DNA of 64,000 bases from Croceivirga lutea. GTDB lineage: Bacteria; Bacteroidota; Bacteroidia; Flavobacteriales; Flavobacteriaceae. The notes below the pieces were generated by a model. It did not search any database. It worked only from the letters and a program-made list of their open reading frames with translations, and was not told the origin of the DNA. Shown here one piece after another: positions 8,050-15,319 of the stretch. The stretch lies in the NCBI RefSeq assembly GCF_014235875.1, contig NZ_JACJUK010000007.1, positions 1 through 64,000 on the forward strand. Direction: 5' to 3'. Position numbers and translations under genes: made by a program. Position 1 is the stretch's first letter; every line of letters starts with the position of its first letter.

Positions 8050-9327
8050 ATGGAAAAAAATCAGAAGATTCAAAATCTAATTACGGACTGGACGGTGAAT
8101 CCAAGATGGCAAGGAATAGAACGCCCTTACACAGCTGAAGAAGTAATTAGACTTAGAGGGTCCTATGAAATTGAGCATAGTATTGCTCGTTTAGGAGCTG
8201 AAAAATTGTGGAAAAAATTAAATAGTCAAGATTTTGTTGCGGGATTAGGAGCTTTAACCGGTAACCAAGCTATCCAAGAAGTAGAAGCAGGTTTAGAGGC
8301 TATTTATTTAAGTGGTTGGCAAGTTGCTGCAGATGCCAATTTAGCTGGTGAAATGTACCCAGACCAATCACTTTATCCAGCAAATAGTGTGCCTATGGTT
8401 GTAAAAAGAATCAATAATGCGCTTTTACGAGCAGACCAGATACAAACGGTAAATGAGGTCGAAGAAAAAAAGGATTATTTAGTTCCTATAGTAGCTGATG
8501 CAGAAGCTGGTTTTGGCGGAAATCTAAATGCTTTTGAGCTCATGAAATCAATGATTGAAAGTGGTGCAGCAGGCGTACATTTTGAGGACCAGTTAAGTTC
8601 TGCTAAAAAATGTGGGCACCTAGGGGGTAAGGTTTTGGTACCAACGCAGGAAGCTATCAATAAATTAATAGCAGCGCGTTTAGCCGCAGATGTAATGAAT
8701 GTACCAACAATCATAATTGCCAGAACAGATGCCGATGCTGCCAATTTACTAACGAGTGATATTGATGAACGAGATCATAAATTTTTAACAGGAGAACGTT
8801 CCTCAGAAGGATTTTTTCACGTAAACAATGGTTTGGAGCAGGGTATTGCCAGAGGATTGAGTTATGCGCCATTTGCAGACCTTATTTGGTTAGAAACCTC
8901 TAATCCAGATTTAGAGCAAGCCAGAAGATTTGCTGAGGCTATTCACGCGCAATATCCAGGAAAATTGTTGGCCTATAACTGTTCTCCTTCTTTCAATTGG
9001 GCGGCCAAATTAAGTGTTGCCGAAATGGAAACCTTCAGAGAAGAATTAGCAGCAATGGGTTACAGGTTTCAATTTATTACCCTGGCTGGTTTTCATGCCT
9101 TAAATACAAGCATGTTTGAACTTGCTAAATCGTATAAAGAAAGAGGTATGGCGGGTTATTCAGAATTACAAGAGCGCGAATTTGCGTTACAAGAATTTGG
9201 CTTTAAAGCTGTTAAACATCAAGGGTTTGTGGGAACCACGTATTTCGACTCAGTACAAAACATTGTCACTTCTGGTAAAGCAAGTACAATGGCTATGAAA
9301 GGAAGTACCGAAACTGCTCAATTCTAG
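8050..9327 (+). CDS. aceA: Isocitrate lyase
   Basis: 425 residues, matching the short bacterial isocitrate lyases. Splits isocitrate into succinate and glyoxylate, the first step of the glyoxylate shunt. The signature [11 protein letters not shown] with the catalytic Cys at about residue 188 is present, as are [27 protein letters not shown] and CSPSFNW. Second gene of the aceB-aceA pair and closed by a strong terminator. Co-regulation with aceB from the divergent intergenic region is inferred; no separate promoter is obvious in the 75-bp gap. Confidence 0.98.
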   Translation: MEKNQKIQNLITDWTVNPRWQGIERPYTAEEVIRLRGSYEIEHSIARLGAEKLWKKLNSQDFVAGLGALTGNQAIQEVEAGLEAIYLSGWQVAADANLAGEMYPDQSLYPANSVPMVVKRINNALLRADQIQTVNEVEEKKDYLVPIVADAEAGFGGNLNAFELMKSMIESGAAGVHFEDQLSSAKKCGHLGGKVLVPTQEAINKLIAARLAADVMNVPTIIIARTDADAANLLTSDIDERDHKFLTGERSSEGFFHVNNGLEQGIARGLSYAPFADLIWLETSNPDLEQARRFAEAIHAQYPGKLLAYNCSPSFNWAAKLSVAEMETFREELAAMGYRFQFITLAGFHALNTSMFELAKSYKERGMAGYSELQEREFALQEFGFKAVKHQGFVGTTYFDSVQNIVTSGKASTMAMKGSTETAQF

Positions 9328-9350
9328 TGTGTATTTTTATTTTTTGCTTA

Positions 9351-9381
9351 AGCGCCCTCAAACTTGAGGGCGCTTTTTTTG
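9351..9381 (+). terminator. Intrinsic terminator after aceA
   Basis: AGCGCCCTCAA and TTGAGGGCGCT form an 11-bp GC-rich stem, followed by a run of T (nine from 9373). Confidence 0.95.
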
Positions 9382-9495
9382 TGGTATTGTTTTGTGTATT
9401 AAATAAGTTTTATGAATCCTAATGCATTTATTCTTTACTATCTAAGCGTTTTGGATAAATTTTGATTCTATAAGAGCTAGAAACCGTAGCGCAAT

Positions 9496-9618
9496 AAGAA
9501 AAGGTCCAATAGATTTTTTTTACCAAGGATTGCACTTGCTGTACTAGCCTTCTAATCCAATGAAAGTAACACAAAAAGCTACCCTTTAGGTGGCTTTTGA
9601 AGTGGAGCCGGAGGGATT
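9496..9618. repeat. Degenerate copy of the ssrA 3' flank (copy A)
   Basis: Begins AAGAAAAGGTC, ends in GAAGTGGAGCCGGAGGGATT, and aligns along its length to 9786-9909 at roughly 70% identity by eye, offset 290-291 bp. It includes 16 bases identical to the complement of the tmRNA 3' end and a decayed version of the tmRNA terminator (AAAAGCTACC ... GGTGGCTTTT). After 9618 the match to tmRNA stops. Confidence 0.75.
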
Positions 9619-9696
9619 GGCTAACGCCTTGCCCGTTGACTCCCATACTGCAAATACAACTACCAATTTTTTTAAAATTGATGTCAAAAAACAATA

Positions 9697-9730
9697 AAAC
9701 CCATTCAAGTGAACTTGATGGGTTTATGAT
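9697..9730. terminator. Hairpin inside the ssrA-flanking debris
   Basis: AAACCCATTCAAGT and ACTTGATGGGTTT pair with one bulged T. On the minus strand the stem is followed by GGGTTTTATTG, so it may act as a backup terminator for ssrA or a relic of an earlier copy. Confidence 0.5.
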
Positions 9731-9785
9731 GTCATTGCCATAAGGCAGTTGTGAGTGATTGTGGAGCCGGAGACGGCCAAGCTTT

Positions 9786-9909
9786 AAGAAAAGGTCTAGT
9801 AGACCTTTTTAGCGAAGGAGCGAGCTTGTCGCGCTGGCTTTCGAAACCCGATGGCGTAACGAAAAAAAGCTACCTAACGGTAGCTTTTTGAAGTGGAGCC
9901 GGAGGGATT
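9786..9909. repeat. ssrA 3' end and flank (copy B, intact)
   Basis: Counterpart of the copy at 9496-9618. It contains a hairpin AAAGGTCT-AGT-AGACCTTT near its left end, the tmRNA terminator, and the last 16 bases of the tmRNA gene itself. Confidence 0.75.
9862..9889 (-). terminator. ssrA: Intrinsic terminator of ssrA
   Basis: On the minus strand an 11-bp stem AAAAAGCTACC / GGTAGCTTTTT with loop GTTA and a run of seven T lies 4 nt beyond the mature tmRNA 3' end. Confidence 0.85.
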
Positions 9910-10290
9910 CGAACCCTCGTCCAAACAAGCAATAACTGAGCTTTCTACATGCTTAGTTTTAGTTTAATTTTCGACGCACAACCGACCTAAAACAGCCTAT
10001 TATACGCTTAGCTTCTTAAGTTTAGAATTGTTACCAAAGCACAAACAATTCGGTGTTGACTTTTATGGTGCTCCTAAATTGGTCGCCGTCAACAAGGGCT
10101 ACCAGGGAACATTCAGCTTTCGCGCCTTGCGCGACTAGGCTTGGACTTACTATAATTCAGTCAATTAAGCAGCTAAAGCGTAGTTAGACTCGCCATTTAA
10201 AAGTTTGAGACATTGAATTTACGAGCATCATTCCCATAGCTCGGCATGCTTACACCGCCATTGGTCTCGCTGTCAAAACCGGTCGGCCCC
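9894..10290 (-). ncRNA. ssrA: tmRNA, tag peptide GESNYALAA
   Basis: About 397 nt. The 5' end GGGGCCGACC (from 10290) pairs with the 3' end CGGCTCC plus discriminator A (9894) to form the tRNA-like acceptor stem, and the T arm GGGTTCGAATCCC is intact. CCA is not encoded. The tag reading frame runs from the GGC resume codon at 10194 down to the TAA at 10165-10167: Gly-Glu-Ser-Asn-Tyr-Ala-Leu-Ala-Ala. It rescues stalled ribosomes and marks the nascent chain for proteolysis. Glycine as the resume residue and the NYALAA end are typical of Bacteroidota. Confidence 0.96.
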
Positions 10291-10295
10291 ATAAT

Positions 10296-10322
10296 GAGGA
10301 AGTACATCTTTGGGTACTCCTC
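10296..10322. other. Hairpin immediately upstream of the tmRNA 5' end
   Basis: GAGGAAGTAC and GTACTCCTC pair with one bulge, and the plus strand continues ACTTTTTTATC. It might be a plus-strand terminator or a structured 5' leader removed from pre-tmRNA. No clean promoter for ssrA was recognised here. Confidence 0.35.
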
Positions 10323-10344
10323 ACTTTTTTATCATAGAACTTTA

Positions 10345-10458
10345 GGGCGTTCCCCCGACTAGTCGGGGTCGGGCTATTGGCAGTCGCTTTTATTTGCATC
10401 CTCTTAAAAATTCGGTATGCAAACAAAGAGCTCCAACAATGCCGCTATCCCTAACGCG
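10345..10458. repeat. REP/BIME-like palindromic element
   Basis: Starts GGGCGTTCCC, ends ATCCCTAACGCG. It contains a perfect 16-bp palindrome CCCCGACTAGTCGGGG at 10353-10368, an inner stem TTTGCAT (10393-10399) / ATGCAAA (10417-10423), and outer arms GGGCTATTGGCAG / ATGCCGCTATCCC that pair imperfectly. This layout resembles dispersed palindromic repeats I recall from flavobacterial genomes; only one copy is in this window, so its repeat status is inferred. Confidence 0.55.
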
Positions 10459-10461
10459 TAA

Positions 10462-10477
10462 TTTACCCTAGGGTAAA
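10462..10477. other. Perfect 16-bp palindrome TTTACCCTAGGGTAAA
   Basis: Directly follows the REP-like element and is followed by more A. It may be part of that element or an operator-like site. No function assigned. Confidence 0.4.
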
Positions 10478-10574
10478 AAAGGATGGCAAAGATATCATTT
10501 ATCGTTAACTCTGTAAAAAGTTTGCGCACCCTTATGATTCACTTTAAATTCGTCAATAAGTATACCAAAGTCTC

Positions 10575-11774
10575 ATGAAATTCGGAATAATCAAAGAACG
10601 TAAGAATCCGCCAGATAAACGCGTAGTATTAAGCCCAAAACTATGCCAAGAAGTCATTAAAAAATTTCCAGAAGCACAAATAATCATAGAACCTTCAGAT
10701 ATTAGAGTATTTAGTGATGATGAATACAGAGAAGCCGGTATAGAAGTTGCTGATAAAATGAAAGAATGTGATGTGCTTTTAGGAGTTAAAGAAGTACCAA
10801 TAGATGCCTTATTGCCCAATAAAAAATACTTCTTTTTTTCACACACCATAAAAAAACAACCCTATAACAAAAAGTTATTACAGGCCATTCTTAAAAAGAA
10901 TATTGAACTTTATGACCATGAAGTTATCACCAATAAAGCAGGACAACGTTTAGTAGCATTTGGCCGTTATGCAGGTATAGTTGGAGCCTACAATGGAGTA
11001 AGGGCGTATGGCTTAAAATATGAGCTGTTTAAATTGCCTAAAGCAGAACATTTAAAAGACCAAGCCGATTTAATTTCACACTTACAAAAAATAAAACTCC
11101 CCAATATTAAAATCTTAGTAACGGGTAAAGGCAGAGTGGGTAACGGTGCTAAAGAAATGTTAGACGCTATGGGTCTTACAAAAGTAAATGTTGGTCAGTA
11201 TTTATCAGAAGAGTTTAATGCACCGGTTTATTGCCAAATAGATGCCTCTGAATACAACAAACGTAAAGACGGGGTTCGAGGTAATAAAGAAGATTTCTTT
11301 GCAAATCCAGAGGAATATAAATCCAATTTCTTTCGATTTGCTAAGGTTACTGATTTTTATATCGCGGGTCATTTTTATGGTGATGGCGCACCTTATTTAT
11401 ATACCCGTGAAGATGCTAAACAACCAGAATTTAAGATTAAGGTGGTAGCTGATATTAGCTGTGATATAGACGGTCCTGTAGCAACTACAATAAAGCCTTC
11501 TACAATTGCAGACCCAATTTACGGTTACAATGCGGCCACTGAACAAGAGGTTGACTATAAGCTACCCAATGCCATTGCCGTAATGGCCGTTGATAATTTA
11601 CCAGCAGAATTGCCAAGAGATGCTAGTAACGGTTTTGGAGTAGCCTTTGTAAAACACGTAATTCCTTCATTTTTTAATGCGGATAAAGATGGTGTGCTAC
11701 AACGAGCCAAGATGACGAGTAATCACAGTTTAACATCATTATTCGACTACCTATCTGATTATGTAGCAGATTGA
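10575..11774 (+). CDS. NAD(P)-dependent dehydrogenase of the alanine/saccharopine dehydrogenase family
   Basis: 399 residues. The N-terminal half has the AlaDH/PNT fold (KFGIIKERKNPPDKRVVLSP at the start, then SHTIKKQPYNKKLL around residue 90), and a Rossmann part follows with the dinucleotide motif LVTGKGRVGNGAKEML (about 180). The C-terminal part contains VVADISCDIDGPVATT. This arrangement matches saccharopine dehydrogenase (lysine-forming) relatives often labelled alanine dehydrogenase in flavobacteria. Substrate cannot be decided from sequence; an amino-acid or 2-oxo acid oxidoreductase role is likely. It stands alone, with the ssrA region upstream and a small unknown gene downstream. Confidence 0.8.
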   Translation: MKFGIIKERKNPPDKRVVLSPKLCQEVIKKFPEAQIIIEPSDIRVFSDDEYREAGIEVADKMKECDVLLGVKEVPIDALLPNKKYFFFSHTIKKQPYNKKLLQAILKKNIELYDHEVITNKAGQRLVAFGRYAGIVGAYNGVRAYGLKYELFKLPKAEHLKDQADLISHLQKIKLPNIKILVTGKGRVGNGAKEMLDAMGLTKVNVGQYLSEEFNAPVYCQIDASEYNKRKDGVRGNKEDFFANPEEYKSNFFRFAKVTDFYIAGHFYGDGAPYLYTREDAKQPEFKIKVVADISCDIDGPVATTIKPSTIADPIYGYNAATEQEVDYKLPNAIAVMAVDNLPAELPRDASNGFGVAFVKHVIPSFFNADKDGVLQRAKMTSNHSLTSLFDYLSDYVAD

Positions 11775-11861
11775 CTTATTGTCTCAAAATGAGAATTTAT
11801 TAACAATTTGGTGAACCAAGCCTAACTTTTATTACCTTTTCCATTCTTTTAAGGGAACAAG

Positions 11862-12143
11862 GTGAAGTTTAATTGGATTTTTAGCCGAAAAGCAACCGTT
11901 AGGCAACTCGAACGCTGTGTAGATTTAGAATATCAACTACGCCCAAAGATTATGCGCTTTCTTTTGGAGCACTTTGGTAATGATGAGTGTAGCGAAGACA
12001 ATTTCTCTTGTTTTCATTTTGATGTTTATGTTGAAACCGAACTTGTTTACATGAACCAAAATACCCCAGATAAATTTTTAACTGTTGCAGAAAACAAATT
12101 CGATTTGTTTTTTAATGGGGATAAAAAATACTCTTTAGCATAA
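11862..12143 (+). CDS. Small uncharacterised protein (93 aa), GTG start
   Basis: Begins with GTG at 11862 (GTG-AAG-TTT); no in-frame ATG lies near the start. The 93 residues are soluble-looking, with acidic patches and a Cys pair (ECSEDNFSCF). No signal peptide or membrane segment and no family recognised. It lies 87 bp after the dehydrogenase on the same strand and ends 12 bp before a convergent gene. The clean length and the fit between its neighbours suggest a real gene. Confidence 0.6.
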   Translation: MKFNWIFSRKATVRQLERCVDLEYQLRPKIMRFLLEHFGNDECSEDNFSCFHFDVYVETELVYMNQNTPDKFLTVAENKFDLFFNGDKKYSLA

Positions 12144-12155
12144 CTAATCAAAGTC

Positions 12156-13271
12156 TTATTCAACTTTAATTTCCCAGTCAATAATTGGGTTTTTATCAGG
12201 TGCAATAAAAGCTTCAATAGCTTCAAGTTTCAAATCTAGTTTTTTCAATATTTCTAGCGTTTTTACTTTTAAAACAAGTTCTCCTTTTGCAGGTACGGTA
12301 AATAAAGGAGATTCACCATAAAAGCTATAATTCATTTTATTTAGAAACTGTAAATCGCTACTAGAATTATTTTTTAGAGTTAAGGCTAGTATTTGAGTCT
12401 TACCTTCGTAATGCACATTTTCTATTGTTATGGAAGCTTTAATAAGTGGTTTTAAAAATTCTTCTTTTCCAACAAAAAGAGAATTAAAAACAGCAACCGT
12501 TCGACCATTAAATAGTGCCTCTTTTAAACCTTTTTCTGATTTTTCTTTTGCGAACACCAGTGTTATGGGCCTAGAATTACCTTTCTCCGTATAATCCCAA
12601 TCTATTAAACCATGTATGTCACTTGTACCCATGATAACCAAGTTTTCTTTGAGGGCTAACTCTAAAGATTCTTTATCGTAATAACCAGAATTAATAACTT
12701 CTATTCCATGAAGTTCATTATTGGCAACTCTATCTTTGTGAAATTGGCTATAATTTGGGTTACCGGTTGGGGATTGAGCTGACCAATTTGGGTGATTCCA
12801 AAAAACAAAAGCACCTTGTTTTTTAGCCTCTACAAATGGTTTTACTGAATCTTTAGGATGTAAGAGCGGATTAGCGTCTTTAATAAATAGTGCATTACTA
12901 TGCCCCATAGGAGCTCTTCTAGTTATTTCAGAACCATGTACTATTAATAAATCATGGTCTTTAGCCTCTGCAATTGCCAATTCAAATGAACGATTACGGT
13001 CAGGATGAGGTATATCAGTTGCATGTGGCTGATACTCTAAATGCTCTGTAAGAGAAATTACGTCTAAACCATCTCGTAATGCTTCATGTACTCTAATTGT
13101 TGGCCAAACCTTACCATCAGAAAAAACTGTATGTTGGTGTAGGTCTGTTTTTAAAGTTGTATATCCCGGAATGTTAGGATACAATAATTCACCATTTGAA
13201 GTGTGTTTGTGGTTTTGTGCAAAACAGGTAAAAACAAAAAACAGAAATAGAATACTTATATGAGCTTTCAT
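12156..13271 (-). CDS. Secreted PHP-domain phosphodiesterase (Sb-PDE-like)
   Basis: 371 residues with a signal peptide (cleavage near CFAQN). The PHP metal-binding motifs are present: DLHQHTVFSDG (about 42-52), SLTEHLEY, HGSEITRR, FWNHPNW and GTSDIHG. The middle and C-terminal parts are an extra beta-rich domain. PHP proteins hydrolyse phosphoesters using a metal cluster; this secreted subgroup resembles Sb-PDE-type phosphodiesterases of Sphingobium. A role in scavenging organic phosphate outside the cytoplasm is inferred. It is divergent from the DUF1801 gene and convergent with the 93-residue gene. Confidence 0.8.
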   Translation of the reverse strand: MKAHISILFLFFVFTCFAQNHKHTSNGELLYPNIPGYTTLKTDLHQHTVFSDGKVWPTIRVHEALRDGLDVISLTEHLEYQPHATDIPHPDRNRSFELAIAEAKDHDLLIVHGSEITRRAPMGHSNALFIKDANPLLHPKDSVKPFVEAKKQGAFVFWNHPNWSAQSPTGNPNYSQFHKDRVANNELHGIEVINSGYYDKESLELALKENLVIMGTSDIHGLIDWDYTEKGNSRPITLVFAKEKSEKGLKEALFNGRTVAVFNSLFVGKEEFLKPLIKASITIENVHYEGKTQILALTLKNNSSSDLQFLNKMNYSFYGESPLFTVPAKGELVLKVKTLEILKKLDLKLEAIEAFIAPDKNPIIDWEIKVE

Positions 13272-13372
13272 TAGAATTGGTTTTAACAGTATAAAGTTAT
13301 TTCAATTGTCTTTGTATTTTTAATCACCTACTTTTCTAAATAGTTAAATTATAATATCTTAATTGTTTAAAG

Positions 13373-13744
13373 GTGAACCCAGCAGAAGAATACATATTAA
13401 ATCAGCCCGAACCTTATAGGAGTATGCTACTACATGTTAAGGCGGTAATAGAAAGTGTGATTCCGGATGTAGCTATGAAATACAAATGGCGAATACCTTG
13501 TTTTTATGCTGGTAAAAAACCTATTTGTTACCTAAATGCTTCACATAAAGGTTCATTTGTAGATGTGGCCTTTTGGAATTCAGCTCACCTTACCAAGCAT
13601 TTGGAACATATGTATACAGAAAAACGAAAGGTAGTAAAATCACTTCGTTATTCTTCACTTGAAGCAATTGATGATGGTATACTTTCAGAAGTACTCCAAG
13701 AAGCTTATTCTAGAAAAGATGACAGTTTTTATACTAAAAACTAA
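13373..13744 (+). CDS. DUF1801 domain protein
   Basis: 123 residues, GTG start at 13373 (GTG-AAC-CCA). It has the DUF1801 pattern: a short helix, then the MKYKWRIPCFYAGKKPICYL segment (residues 36-55) and the VDVAFWNSAHL strand. The fold is known, but no reaction is established for the family. Its stop codon overlaps the end of kdsA (convergent) by 4 bp. Confidence 0.8.
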   Translation: MNPAEEYILNQPEPYRSMLLHVKAVIESVIPDVAMKYKWRIPCFYAGKKPICYLNASHKGSFVDVAFWNSAHLTKHLEHMYTEKRKVVKSLRYSSLEAIDDGILSEVLQEAYSRKDDSFYTKN

Positions 13745-14559
13745 AACGTATTCACAACAGCTCTAAGTTCTACCAACTGCGTTAACAGGTTTTCTAATAA
13801 GCTTAAATCGAGCATATTTGCCCCATCACTTTTTGCATTTGCGGGATCAAAATGAGTTTCCATAAATAAACCATCTACGCCAGCAGCAATTCCTGCTTTA
13901 GCCATAGTACCAATTAAAGCTGGTCTACCACCTGTTACTCCAGAAGATTGATTGGGCTGTTGTAAAGAATGGGTAACATCTAGTACTACTGGTGCGTATT
14001 GTTTCATAGTAGGTACGCCTCTAAAATCAACAATCATGTCTTGATAGCCAAACATGGTACCACGCTCCGTAATTAAAACTTGTTCGTTATCATTATCGGT
14101 AACCTTTGTAACTGCGTGTTTCATGCTTTCAGGACTCATAAATTGCCCTTTTTTGAGGTTGACTACTTTACCTGTTTCTGCAGCGGCTACAACCAAATCT
14201 GTCTGACGTACTAAAAAAGCGGGTATTTGTAATACATCTACATATTCTGCAGCTAATTGCGCATCAGAAATTTCATGAATATCTGTTATAGTGGGTACTT
14301 CAAAATTTTCAGACACTTTCTTTAAGATTTTTAGTGCTTTTTCATCTCCAATTCCGGTAAATGAATCTATACGGCTACGATTCGCTTTTTTAAAACTGCC
14401 TTTAAATATGTAAGGTATTTTTAATTTGTTGGTCACCTCTACGATGTGTTCTGCAATACGCATGGCCATATCTTCACCTTCAATGGCACATGGACCAGAT
14501 AGTAAAAAGAAATTATTAGAATTGGTATGTTTTAGCTGCGGAACTAATGCAAGATTCAT
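13741..14559 (-). CDS. kdsA: 3-deoxy-8-phosphooctulonate synthase
   Basis: 272 residues. Joins phosphoenolpyruvate and arabinose 5-phosphate to Kdo-8-phosphate for the lipopolysaccharide inner core. Signature segments: LLSGPCAIEG at the start, YIFKGSFKKANRSR (about 50-63), GTMFGYQDMIVDFRGVP, and the C-terminal FMETHFDPANAKSDG. A TATCTTTG promoter box lies 15 bp upstream on the minus strand. It overlaps the DUF1801 gene tail by 4 bp; no other Kdo genes are adjacent. Confidence 0.97.
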   Translation of the reverse strand: MNLALVPQLKHTNSNNFFLLSGPCAIEGEDMAMRIAEHIVEVTNKLKIPYIFKGSFKKANRSRIDSFTGIGDEKALKILKKVSENFEVPTITDIHEISDAQLAAEYVDVLQIPAFLVRQTDLVVAAAETGKVVNLKKGQFMSPESMKHAVTKVTDNDNEQVLITERGTMFGYQDMIVDFRGVPTMKQYAPVVLDVTHSLQQPNQSSGVTGGRPALIGTMAKAGIAAGVDGLFMETHFDPANAKSDGANMLDLSLLENLLTQLVELRAVVNTF

Positions 14560-14574
14560 AGGAACAAATTTTTA

Positions 14575-14582
14575 CAAAGATA
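14575..14582 (-). promoter_or_regulatory. kdsA promoter -7 element
   Basis: The minus strand reads TATCTTTG, an exact TAnnTTTG match, placing transcription start about 8-10 nt before the kdsA ATG. Confidence 0.55.
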
Positions 14583-14656
14583 CTTTTTCCCTAAAATTTT
14601 ATTAATCAGTATCTAAACTAAAAAAGTGACATTTAAATTGGGTGAAAATCTAACTA

Positions 14657-15244
14657 ATGACTAAAATACTACCAATAGTTTTAAGCTTATTTTGTCTTCA
14701 ACTATGTCTTGCCCAATTTAGTTTTGAAGAAAAAGGCAAAAAACCAAAACAGGTTGAGGCAGCGCAACTAACCTTTAATTTGCTTATGCCTGGAGTTGAC
14801 TTTGAGCTGGGTCTATTTAAGAATCAGACCGTAAGTGGAGGCTTGGGTTTCGGTTTAGCAACATATAACGAAGGCTATTTGTTTGGAGGTGCGGTAAATA
14901 CTAGGTATCGGTATTATCATAATTTCAAAAGAAGAATTCAAATGGATAAAGAAATTGCCGGAAATTCTGGCAATTACTTTGCTGCTGCGCAGGCCATTTA
15001 CTTTTCGCAATTACGTGTGCTTACCAATATAGATGGGCCTAACGACTTTAATATCGGATTTTACGGTTTTGTGTACGGCTTACAGCGAACCACAGAAAAA
15101 GGATTTAAAATAAACGCAGAATTAGGGGCCGGTTATTACAGGGGTGATGGCGTGCCTTCTGGTGTAGGACCTATGTTCTCTTTTAAGTTTGGATGGGTGC
15201 CCACTAAACGAAAATCAAAATCTGTTTACTGGAAAGAAGATTAA
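14657..15244 (+). CDS. Secreted probable outer-membrane protein of unknown function
   Basis: 195 residues with a signal peptide (cleavage near LCLAQF). The rest is rich in Gly and aromatic residues with alternating strands (VSGGLGFGLATYNEGYLF, GFYGFVYGLQR), consistent with a small beta-barrel of the type often found in Bacteroidota. No family name can be assigned with confidence. It is divergent from kdsA and lies 75 bp before typA. Confidence 0.65.
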   Translation: MTKILPIVLSLFCLQLCLAQFSFEEKGKKPKQVEAAQLTFNLLMPGVDFELGLFKNQTVSGGLGFGLATYNEGYLFGGAVNTRYRYYHNFKRRIQMDKEIAGNSGNYFAAAQAIYFSQLRVLTNIDGPNDFNIGFYGFVYGLQRTTEKGFKINAELGAGYYRGDGVPSGVGPMFSFKFGWVPTKRKSKSVYWKED

Positions 15245-15293
15245 CCTCTCGTTAATTATTTAGTGTAGGGTGCGTTATCCAAAAAAAAGGATG

Positions 15294-15301
15294 TAATTTT
15301 G
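15294..15301 (+). promoter_or_regulatory. typA promoter -7 element
   Basis: TAATTTTG, exact TAnnTTTG match, 18 bp before the typA ATG. It covers the TTG codon that would otherwise be read as an upstream start. Confidence 0.6.
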
Positions 15302-15319
15302 CCCGCTTATTATCAGAAG

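Larger units (their letters stand above)
9382..9893. other. Gene-free stretch carrying ssrA-derived duplications
   Basis: No convincing protein gene. One 88-codon frame on the minus strand crosses repeat copies and has no recognisable features. The stretch holds a degenerate copy of the sequence flanking the tmRNA 3' end (9496-9618), a short third copy of the tmRNA terminal TGGAGCCGGAG at 9762, and several hairpins. It looks like debris from duplication or past integration events at the 3' end of ssrA. Confidence 0.6.

Noticed and set aside
9428-9694. 88-codon frame on the minus strand
   Set aside because: It crosses the decayed ssrA repeat and hairpins, has no recognisable domain or start context and shows the composition of non-coding sequence.
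7999-10527. AAGTTTGCGCA found both between aceB and aceA and upstream of the dehydrogenase gene (around 10518)
   Set aside because: An 11-base match twice in 64 kb with weak flanking similarity is not enough to call a shared site.
15299-15319. TTG upstream start for typA
   Set aside because: The TTG is part of an exact TAATTTTG promoter box; TypA proteins begin at the ATG at 15320.
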